Origin: Hydractinia symbiolongicarpus
Lineage: Eukaryota; Cnidaria; Hydrozoa; Anthoathecata; Hydractiniidae
Direction: 5' to 3'
DNA length: 64,000 nucleotides
Assembly: GCF_029227915.1 (NCBI RefSeq)
Contig: NC_079879.1
Span: 6,884,001 to 6,948,000 of the forward strand
In this document: in pieces, positions 50,501 to 62,500 of the stretch
Layout of the letters: the number at the start of each line of letters is the position of its first letter
How positions within the stretch are numbered: position 1 is the first letter of the stretch
Program-made: the position numbers and the translations under genes
The notes under the pieces: model-generated
What the model was told of the DNA's origin: nothing
Database searches by the model: none
Seen by the model: the letters and a program-made list of their open reading frames with translations, nothing else

Positions 50501-53500
50501 AAAATTAACTCTACTATTTATAAAATTTCAGATTTAGAACTTACCCACGCAGAAGGCTCTCTTACGTCAATTTGGTTTATATATAGTTCTTCGCTTTAGT
50601 TATAAACCCCACGTTAAATATTCGTTTTTATGCTCAAATGTTTTCCTCTAAAAAGCTTTTTAAGCTCCACCTCTTGTAAAGAAATGTGAAGACGTCATAT
50701 TTTTTCACTACTGTTGATTTCATGTTGTTTATTTTCCAATAAATGGTTTATTTTTAGGAAAGATGTGGGGAATTCAGCGACCCCTATCGCGTTGAGAAAA
50801 TGCATTTGATTTCAATATTACAAAAAGATATTTTGGGATGTAAAAGCTGTGTATACAACCAGGTATATACCACATGTCATGTCTTTAGTATACATTCCAG
50901 TAACATTGTCACGACAAACATTAACCAGGTTTTGAGTCATAAATCTTTGTGAGTCGCTAGAAAAAGAACAATATATTTTCTTACAATTATAACAATGAAT
51001 TAATGAAGAAAAATTTTAAACTCTTTTTAGACCTCACATTTGAGCAACTCTTCTTCTTCTTGTGGTGTATATGATACGTCATTATACATGCTACGTCAGC
51101 AGTGGATTACAAATACATATTCTGTTTTAATGGAATGTTCTCCTTATGACGTAAGTAAAAAAAAAGCTTGTCACGTTTCTTTCCCTTTCTGACTTTTATA
51201 AAAACATTCATCTTAGCGTTTTCTAGTAGACATCGCGTGGTGTTGAATGCAATTAATTATGAAAATGGTGAACAATGATAAATTTAATTAAATATCTCTA
51301 AGATTGCAGGAGGAGTTCTCTCTCTGCACCGGATGTAACATTCTCACCCTAACACGATATATCTCAGCCACAATTTAAAGAAGATGGTAGATAAACACAA
51401 ATGATAAAGCGTTGCTCCTTTTAACAAAGGGCTGCTTTTTAATAGATTTATATGTTATTTGCACAGTTTTTCCCAATTCAGCCTTATGATTCTTCTCCTT
51501 ATTTACAGTTTGCGCAATTTTCTATAAGCTCTACTGATTCAGCGGCTTTGGGAATGACAATATTGGATCCGCGTGATAAATTACTTTAGAACTGAGGTTT
51601 TGAAAATCATTACCGGGCTAGCACTGATTTTCAATTAGCGAACCGCGTACCTTAACCCTGTTTGGTCCCGGGTTTTTTTAACATGATTTTTATAGTTAAA
51701 TTTTTTCTGCGTTAATTAAATTAATAACACACTCTTTAAACGAAAAGATAGACATTAAAATTTGACATGAAATGTTATTTAGGGTTAAAAGTAGTTTTTC
51801 CAAAAAGTTTAAATAATCGCTCCTTTTGGCTCTAATATTATATTTGTAACTGCCCCTGGACGCTTATTGAAAAAGGGCGCTTATTAAAATATTTACAAAC
51901 TAGAGTGTGCGCCGAGAGGGGCGCTTAATCGATAATTTATATTATGACATCAAATTAACAAAGTGATGGCAATAAATTATTGCGTGTTAGATTGTTGCGT
52001 CATGCTTTAAAAATTTATTTGAAATGCCACTTCCTGGTTAACTTTTACTTCCGTTCTAGAACAAATTTTAACATTCTTTTTAAATTTTCTGGTAGCGAAA
52101 TAAATGTTATTTAGCATATCCAAAGGTTTAAGAGGACGATTCTAGTCAAAATAACGCTAATTCAGCGCAATAAATTTTTTTTAGAAATTGAAAACTATTT
52201 TAAAGACGTTGGTTTTGAGGTCAAACCTTTACAAATAATAATTGGTAATGAATAAACATGATATATCTTTCAAAAATACATATTGTATTTTTCAACCTAT
52301 TTTGTCACTAAATATGACTTGATTTTCAAAACAACTCATTACATTTGACACCATTCGCCATATAAAGTCCTTGTAAAATTTAACAAATTTTTAATTCGTC
52401 CATTTTAACCATGTCAAATTTTCTTCCACCTCAGATAATAGTTGGATTCTTTTATTGTAGAGCTCGTGTTGCTTAAAAGTTGCTTAACAAAGAATGTAAA
52501 GATTTCTAAGATTATTAAAAATCCTGTGTTCACTTATAATTGTTTGATTTATCGTCACATTTTTACATAATACCCAGACTTAGTTTAAGGCGATTCAGTT
52601 AAGCGTTTATCAGATAAAAAATAATGTAGTGCTTTTACACGCAAAAACATATTTCAAAGGAAAAATACACTTAAAAAAGAATTACTTCAGTGGACAAACC
52701 TTTAAGTAAGTTATTTGAAAAGTTCACGAAATTCACATGAACAAATCTTTCAGCCTAGATGCCAGAAAAGATCCCTATTAGCAGCAGGCGAGGGGAAATG
52801 TCAGTATGAACGGAAATTTTTGTCATGCGTTCTCGTTTCATAAATTGTAACCATAGAGTATTAATATCTAGAATTCTTTTCTTAGAGAGAATGTATTGAG
52901 AAAAGAGTAAGAGAATCTCCCCCAGCATTTTTCCACGTGGCTTTTAACTTGATGAGAGGATATGTTGATTGTCGAAACTGCACTGTTAAGGTTAGTAAGG
53001 TTGCCAGAATTTGTCCTTATTATTCATCTCTATAATAATAGCCGTCGTCTGTCTTTTTCTGCGCGGACCCCCCGCTGAGTTAGAAAATGATGTTACGGAA
53101 ACACGAATTTCAAATGCGATATATTTTTATCCACTTTGTTGCGACGGGTAAATATAAAGGACGGTCGAACCCGTGGATTTTTCCACGGGCTAACGACTAG
53201 TCTGTACTATGATACCCAACTTTCCTTTTGTGAGGCAAAGATAGTAGCGATTGACGGCAGAATCCCGTGGGTTTCCCCGACTGGTAAATTGCCGTAGATT
53301 TCCACATCTGAACGACTATTTTAATTAACTTGCTTTCGTGTTGAGCTAGGCACAAATTCGTCGAGTGAATATCTACATGGCTGAAAGACAACAGTCAAAA
53401 TGACCCTTCTCTTGCAAAGTCGATGCTTGGACTACAAAAAGCCATAATTGTTGCACATTGACGTTTTTAAATTTACCTTCTGTAATGCCAAAAAATGCAT

Positions 53501-56500
53501 TTTCCCGTCTGGATTTAATTAATTTCAAATCAAACTCTACAAATATTCAGCTCTTGTAACTTTTATTTGCGATAAGATTACGGCTTTGGCCTATTTACTG
53601 CACGGCATTTGTATGTACTACGTCAAAGTTTAGTTAAATATATAAAAATTTTAATTTATTGAAAAAAAAAAACAGTTTACATAGCAACTTCTTTTTTGTT
53701 GTTGAAGGATAACTGTCATCATTCAGAAGTTTGCAAAAACGCAAATCTGACGGTATCACCATTAGCAAAGTATCAGGCGTTGCCAAATCTAATCTCTGCC
53801 TCAAGATGGTGTCTAAAGAAACTTGGTAAACGATTTTGTAGAATCTTTTTTTGTTATTAGTCTTATGCGAAAATTTATGTGCAGTGCGAAATTTGAACCA
53901 GTCATCGCACAGAAGTTAGTGAGGTTTAAGTATATTACCGAAATTAATTTTTACATCAAATGTTTTTTTTAAATAATTTTGCGATAACTAATTTTAATCA
54001 AATTTAAATTGTAATTAAATTTCGGGAATTTCGCTAAAAAGAAATTTTTAAGGTATTCCGTATTTCAAGGGCTTTAGGAGACATAGGAGAGCAGAAGTTG
54101 AAATTCACATACCATATAGACAAATCAAAAGAAGAAGAACTGAAATTGCTTTACAAAAATAAAAAAGAACAAGCTAGGAATTTCGCGAGCAGTAAGTTCC
54201 CCAAAAATTCTTGCAGGAACTAATTTTCGCGAAATTGACAAAACTTTGCAAACTTCGCAAAAATGAGTTCCCCTAAAATAGCCATCTTTTATAGAATTCA
54301 AGGTAAAACACAATTGTTTAGCAAATCTACTTGTCTATTGTAGAACAACAAATGTCCAACCATCACCATACTCACTCAGATGCAAAGTTAAATGACATCG
54401 ACAAAAACATACAGGCTGGTGAAGAGATAGCAAATACCCACTCCGGATTGTTGGAAGCTGAATTCATCATTAAGACTATAAACACTGTATTGTCTGCAAC
54501 CGAGGGAAATGACACTACGTGGGAACAAAATGCATTTAGAGATGGTTTGATAAAACAGGTTTTTCAGTATTTACTCGCTTTATACGGACAGGAAATCAAT
54601 CATACGTAAAACATATTATCCTACGACAACTTGAGATTGACTATCCTAGTTCTGCTTCATCGCTTCTTAACCCCTGCTATCGCTGGTTTTCACCAAAGGT
54701 TTTCTTATTCTGTTTTTAGGAATCTGACTGCGAATCAGTAGAACAGCTGTCTACGCCAGAATGTATGATGCATGCAGTTAAACTTCACGTTAAGGCATAC
54801 CTCCATATGCTGGCAGGTCTTTTAAATTGCCATGTTCAAAATTATTATGAGGGAATGGACATCTGTAAGGTGAGGAATATTTGTGGCATAAGGTGAGGAA
54901 AGAATAAACTTTATAACCAACGTTTTACCCTACATCATTGGATTAAAAAATAAAAAGATTTATTTTGATACTTTTTTGTTTAAATTGGTGTCAGCTGGAC
55001 CTTAAAAACTTTGAAATCGGACTAGATGACCTTAAAAACCACTAGAAAAAAAAGTCCAAAAATCATTTTTCTCTAAATTGATACATTTCATTACATTTTG
55101 TAAGTGTTTTTCAGAGATACCTTTTGTGTCTGTGTGCCTATGAAACTTAAAAAAAACTCCCAAATTCGCGAAGATAACTGTACGTAAATTCTAATTAGTT
55201 GGCGGTCAATATAGCGTGGGAGGCACTTCCTAACAACGGAATCCTTAAGTTAACAAATTTTCGCGAATATTAATTTTCGCGGATTTCAATTAGAAACGTC
55301 TTTTCATTAAAATCTATCTTCCTATTTTTTTGGAAAAACAAAATGATTTTTTTTATGTTCTTTTTCTTGTTTTTCTGGATAAATATTCTTTTTTGTAGCT
55401 GATAAAAATAATGCTCAGTCATTGTGATACAGTATCCTCTCCACTTAGCGGGCAGTCTAAAAAGCGGACACTTTGGTCATACACCGGCCGTTTTCTAGTC
55501 AAAGTATCACAAAAAACTTTGCAAAAAGCAGACACTTAATTAGCGGACACTCTAATTAGCGGACAATATTTTTTGCACTAAAGAGCAAATATGGCTTTTC
55601 TTTCTCCAATTAGCGGCAGTCCAAAAAAATCAAAAGCGAGCAAAGAAAAATAGACAAAAATGAATAGTTTTTCTAACAGTTATTTCAAACATTTTACAAC
55701 TTTTGTGTCTAGTTTGCTTTTACCCTTTAATTGTCAGTTTTCTTTATCAACAACTTTATAAGCGTAAAGACTAAAAAAATAGAATCTTTAATCACTTATC
55801 CATCATTTGGTCGAGAATATCCACCTAATTATGCGAAAGATAAAACGTCACTCGGTCCGTGAAATATTCACGCTGAATCTAACTGTAAACAATAAAGATG
55901 GCCGACACTGTGCATACATGTTTTGTATCAGAAAAAAATATTTGGAAAATACATTTTGGCAAGAAACTTTTATGGCTTCAATTAGTTTTAACTGTATGTA
56001 ACTACACGCTACTTATGCTGAAATTAATATTAGCAGCCGACCAAGAGATTGTCTAGCTAGCTAGTTATAAAACAAGAAGTGTAGACATCTCTTTAATAAT
56101 GGCCGTCGTCCGTCTGTCTCTACGCAGACCCCCCGCTGAGTTGGAAAATGATGTTACAAAAACATGAATATCAAATGCGATATATTTTTATCCACTTTGT
56201 TGCGACGGGTAGATATAAAGGACGGGCGAACCCGTGGGTTCTTCCATGGGCTAACAACTAGTGTCTTTAATAATAGCCGTCGTCTGTCTGTCTCTGCCCG
56301 GACCGCCCGCTGAGTAAGAGAGACGTGCTACGGAAACACAAATATCAAATGCGATATATTTTTGTCCACTTTGTTGCGACGGGTAAATTTAAAGGATGGG
56401 CGACTAACGACTAGTCTCAGACACACAGACAGACATACTCTATTATTATTATTACAGAGATCATTTGTTATTTTTCCTTGTGACACAAAAATCGGCTTTA

Positions 56501-59500
56501 TTTTCTAATTTGCGGCTTAAAATGTAAAACTTTCCAAAGGGCGGAGACTTCGAATTAGCGGACGCTTTGGTCATACACAGATAGTGTCCGCTAATTTGAA
56601 AGTATACTGTATATAATAATTAGGCCTGAAAAATTAAAATTGCAAAAAAACTGGGAAAGCTCTGTATATTTTACAAAATTTTAAAATCAGATGACATAAT
56701 CTATAAATAATAATATTACGTTTATATTGTATTTGCTGTATCTATATTTTTGCAAATGTTATTATCAGATCAACAGAAACGACACATTTGATGATTCTTG
56801 CAAATTTGATGAAACAACAGGACAGCCATTGGATGATAATGTAAATGATGTAATTCAAGTCAATGAGCTCACAGCGACGTTTTTTCCTTTTTGTGGCCGA
56901 GAAAGAATGACCAATCCTCTAAAGAAAGCTACAGTAAGAATATTTATTAATTTTTCTGGCATAGGGATTATTCTTTAATTATTTTGATGCGTTGTAAAAC
57001 TGTTTACTCTGGCGTATTATTATTTTCTGGGTTAAAAGATTATTTTAGACTTAAGGCAATAAATATCTTATTCAAACGACTGTTTCTCCTTTTCCTTCAA
57101 AAAAACAGAAAGTATAACGCAAAAATATCAGCCGACGTCATTTTATTTATAAAATGCCGTATTTTCGCGATAATTGACATATTGAACAAACAAAACATGC
57201 TAAATATGCGATAACATCAAAAATTGGTTCCATCTTTGCAAAAAAAATTGACAAGATATAGGAACTGCTTTGTATTTAAAAAAATTAGCACAGTGGGCAA
57301 GCGAAACATGTTAAATATGATGATGACATTAAACGTCTTGTCAAATTGTTCAAAAATTAAAAGTGCGCCGTCAATGCTATATTTTTGCTTCAAATATACC
57401 TAAAATTATAATCGTTGTTTCAAACTATCATGTGAGGGTCGCAATGTTTTAGTCTGTTAAGTTTTCCATTAGAATATGTAATCGTTGTTGTAACTATTTT
57501 CTTTATATTCAATATATAGAAAGTTGGTAAATTGAAAAATTTCGAAACCCCTCACCACAAGGAGTTATTTAGGCAATTTTTTATACTAAATTCACGCAAT
57601 TCAACTTGTTCTTTTGTCATAGATTATTTGCCGACTGCCGACTCCCGAAATGTGGTAATTGCTGCAAACATAGCGTGGCCATTTTTCTTAAACTTCGTGG
57701 TTTTTGCGTGCCCTAACGTAAATTATTTTGTATCTGCTTACCTAACCTACACATCTAAAAAAGTAGTACTTCTGAAGCCTACCAGTTGCGGAAAGTTCGC
57801 GAGTTGCTGTTTGCCATTTTCTTAGAATGGCTGATAAAGGGCCATTGTTTTAATATTTTCGTTGGAATTGCAGGCCAAGATTTTGTGAATAGTTTATTTA
57901 CATTTAGATAACATGTTCACTCTATGCTTCGATAATTGGCACTGAAGGTAAAATATTTGGTCAAGCCGAAAACTTAGAAAGCTATAATGAAATGAAAAAA
58001 AAGAATCCAAATTTGTTCACAACAGACGAAGAAGGCCTGTCGATGATTAAAAAGTTGTACGAGGTATGCTTTCAATTATGTTTAATTTAAAAAGCATGGT
58101 GACATGGTTTGCTATTATCAAACGTTTGCTTTTTAACTTTATTTGATATTTTAACGGCGTTATTAACACGTTATAACGCGGACTGTAAAAAGTATACCAG
58201 TGTTAAAGTTCATCTTGCTTACTTTAAACTGATTGGCTCATCATTTAGAAGTGTCATAACGCATTAATAACAGCGTTACAGATTTCACAAAATTTCGAAC
58301 GTAGAAAACTTTCGAACAATGCTCAGACAGACGTTCCAAAACTATGATTTCTAACCGTTATAACGCGTTAAAACGCTTCTTTACAGCAACCGTCGTTCAT
58401 TGAGGCGTTATACAAGCGTTATAACGCCATACACTTAAAAGCTTATTCTAACCGTTATAACGCGTTATAAGGGATCGTCTCAACCATCATTTCACATTAC
58501 ACGATCTACGGCGGTCTTTTCGCTTTCTACGATCCTGTTTTCATGATTTTTAAACAATCTACGGCGATGTTTTCGCTTTCTACGATCCTGTTTTCATGAT
58601 TTTTAAACAATCTACGGCGATGTTTTCACTTTCTACGATGCCGTTTTCATGATTTTTCAACAATCTACGGTGATCTTTTCACTTTCTACGATCCTGTTTT
58701 CATCTTACGATATGTCAAACGGGTTTTTGACAAGATTGTTATCGACGAAATAAAACATTTGCAGCTATTATTTTTTAGAACACTTGTTCTAAAACATAGT
58801 AGCTAAATATAAATGGAACCTTCACACGTTGTTGTAAATAAACTTTTTTTATAACAACGTAATATAATTGCACGCTGGCTAACACTGACGACAATGTGTA
58901 AGTTGGAAAGAAAATAAATTAATAATAAAATTTCTGATCTAAAGTTTACTTTTTAAACTCGTTGAACGCGAAGTCAAAGTTATTGTTTCATGATCGAATT
59001 TTGTTTAACGGGATTCGAAAAAACGCTGCTAAAAACAAAACATGATGGGATAGTGTTATTAACGCGTTATAACGCTGGGTGTTTTAACGCCCTTTTAACG
59101 CTTGTAGATCAAAGTTTTAAAGCAACGTTAAAAGTGGAAGCGTTATTACGGCGTTATAACAGCGTTTTAACAGCGTTATAATAATGAAACGGTCGAAAAT
59201 TGCAAACCATGTCACGATGAATATGCTGCATTATGCCATGCTGCAGCAAAACCAGGAGTAGTGGATACTGATTGGCTGCAAATTAAATAAAGCTAGTTTT
59301 AGTTCTCGTGCAATTGTCTGTAGAATTAGAGCAGTGCAAATGCTGTGAGTAACAGGTGCCATTTCAACTAATATCTAATTAAATAAATATTATAATAAAA
59401 TATTATGAGGTGCCTAGGAGGATTTGGGGTATGGGGTGCCTGGGAAAATTGTGGGTAAGATAACAAACCAAAATTTATTATCCCAATCTATCCCTGTTCG

Positions 59501-62500
59501 TGTTCAATATTATATGTCAATGTTTTATTCTATAGATCAACAAGTGTTCTGAGAGATGCCCTGCTGGATTTAAGTACTGTCTGTCAGAAAGGACATGCTT
59601 TCCTGAATGGGTACCATGTGGACACAGTTCTTTTCCTGATATAACATCGTTCATGCTTCCCAGAATGTACTCCAACTCCTCAATAAGTCCTTCAACTGCT
59701 GTTAAGACCTTCTCTAATGGTAACATCAGCCTCATGAATAGATATGACAAATTCCAAAATGATGGCTCCTGGGAATATAATATCGATGGTCATTGGAAAA
59801 AACTGTCTGATATCCCTGTAGAGACTGGAGTCAAACTAAGTGCGGACAGTTTGATTCGATACCATCAAAGTAAAATCAGTTTTGGCGTTCGAATGTTATA
59901 TTACTACGATGATTACTCTGGTGTTCCATTGGGACAAGCAACCAATCCCAGTTATATGAACGTTGTGAAAAGAGCGTTTATGATTATTCATCCGGTCCCA
60001 ACAAAGTCTAATTTTACAGTGTATTTCTCGAATAGAACATATATTTTAAATGAGGACGACTATTGGAATAAAGGTATAATGGTGGAAGACATTGTTAATA
60101 TACACACGCCAGTGGAAAAAAATGGACAAGAGATACCTGACGAATATAGACATATAATTCCCCAAGAAGAATTGTCATTATTCCGTGTAAGTATAGAACA
60201 ATTCGAACTGTCAAGGCCAGTTGCCCTAATACACAATAATCACCCAGAAGCTGGTCGAATGGAGTTAGAAGTTTATACAAATTACGGAGTAAAACACCCT
60301 TACCTGCAGGCAAGCCACGCGTCGTTAGATTACCAACATGCTCGATTTGTATTCAGACCTAGACACGACTATTTTGGCAACATAACTATTGATATCGACA
60401 TATGCGATTGCTTAGCAAAATCAATTCTTACAACGCGCAAAACGGTGACAATTAATGTGGCAGTCCTTCCAATTAATGATTCTCCTGATTATGATAATGG
60501 ACTAGCTGTTCTACCCTCTATTCCATATAACCTTACCACTAACCCTAACGATGGATTCCTGGTCAGAGACTTAATACAAGGTAGCAATGTATACGATGTT
60601 GAACAAGGTACAGATATTGGAATTGCTGTCTATAAGGTAGCCTCGGTAAATGCTTATGGTAAATGGCAAGTCCAGCATTCTGAGGGAAATTGGGTAGATA
60701 TTGCAATAGAAAATCAAATGGATCCATTTAAATATAACCAACATCCAATTGATACGTTGGTTAATTCATATCATTTGGAAGCTAGTCAAAGAATACGTTT
60801 TCTGCTGAACAAAGATCTTCTTTGGACGTACAGCATGGCAGTAGAGAACGCATACCTTGTGTTTAGCTTTTGGGATCGCACCGACGGAAGTCAACTTGGT
60901 AACGCTTGTTTTTTAGTGTTTTTAACCCCATTTTACTGAGTTGAAAAATACAGGGTTCAGGAAAGTCGTTAAAATACCTGAAAAGAATAACTTTTTTGTG
61001 CTTTTTAATTCTTTTGATATTAAGTATTATTTTCGAAAAAAATAAAGATACCTCGGATTTAATATTTTTATTAAAATTACATAAAGCACGTCTTTAAACA
61101 AGACTTTGTACTCTTTACATGCTGCCATTTTTCTATTACAAATAAAAATATTGCACAAATAACGAGCTATAAGTGAAAGTTACTCCATTCTACAGTCAAG
61201 TAAAGTACTTTAACAGCATTCTTTAAACAGGTTTAAACAACCATACCATTGAAGAAATCATTAATTCTCGAGCCTATTCGCGACCTGTTCTTGGAGTGCA
61301 GCTTCGTAAAGGGTGCAATGATAAGCCTGGTTCAATGGCAAATTATGATCAGTGTGGAATATGTGGAGGAAATGGGAAGCGCTGTGTCGGTTGCGATGGT
61401 GTTTTAAATTCTGGTATGGTATTATGATTTTAACTATTGTATGTAACTAGTCTGTGGCCCGTGGAAAAATCTACGGGTTCGCCCAGGGTTTTTTATAATC
61501 TCAATACGTGCCTCTCTCTACTTGCGGTACCATTTTGCGTGACTAATTCGTGGAAAAATCCACGGGGTCGCCTGTCCTTTATATATCAAATTTCGTGTTT
61601 TCGTTACAGGACGCGTCTTTCGCTGACAGACAGACGATCGACGGCTATTATTAAAGGGATAGCCGGTAGCCCGTGGAAAAATCCACGGGGTCGCCTGTCC
61701 ATTATAAATTGCATTTCGTGTTTCCGTAACACGACTTTTTTCTCGCGCACAAACAGATAGACGGAATGCGGCTATTACTAAACAGATAAATGAAATCGTG
61801 CTTTTGTGATCTATTTTTAAAACTAAGTTATTTACAAAAGTGCATAATGTTTGTAACGTCTCGATTATTCAGATATAACAGTAACTAGATCTTAATATTA
61901 CAAATAATTCGCGACAGTAATAGTTACGGGACAAGTGTTTGCGATCAGACCTCCTAAAATTCGTGATTCGCGGTACATGTTTAAGATTTCCCAAAAATCG
62001 TGATTTACAGTTACTATTTTTGTGAATCGATGCTCTTATAAGTTATTATTTATTATTCGTTTCCATAATATAAATTATATGTTGCATATAAAGGGTGTGG
62101 ATAACTTTAAGAAAAACAATTGTTTGCGAATTAGTGGGATACTAGTCGTTAGTCTGTGGAAAAATCCACGGGTTCGCCCATCGCAGCTAAGCTACCATTT
62201 TGCGTCACAGACAGACGGACGGACGGACGGACGTATACGGGTATTATAATATAGATTATAAGGTATTTTTTCATTAAAAATTACCATAGATAGAAAATCA
62301 TTGTTTTATTGTGTAGACTTTTGTATTCTTTCTTAGTATCTGAAGTTTAGGGGAAGTGGTTTATCAATCTTAACGCGACATTTTACACCTTAATTTTAAT
62401 TCATCAATTTAATGCAATTTTAGAAAAGCTTAGAAAGGTCTGACACATCGGAGCTCCAATAGTCATTTCTCGTATCCGATTTTCTTGATATACCGCAGGT

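Larger units (their letters stand above)
55430..56609. mobile_element. Pogo-type MITE (copy 2), interrupted by Helitrons
   Basis: The left end CAGTATCCTCTCCACTTAGC and the right end with GTGTCCGCTAATTTGAAAG then TATACTG match the MITE at 16947-17595; TA flanks at 55428-55429 and 56610-56611. GCGGACACTTTGGTCATAC recurs inside. The middle is lengthened by unrelated sequence and the Helitron dimer at 56088-56414. It lies in an intron of the large gene. Confidence 0.75.

Noticed and set aside
57655-57825. Read-through extension of the exon at 57520
   Set aside because: The frame stays open to 57825, but a donor at 57655 gives a phase-0 join to the next exon, and the extension reads like untranslated sequence. 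A later donor near 57718 cannot be excluded.
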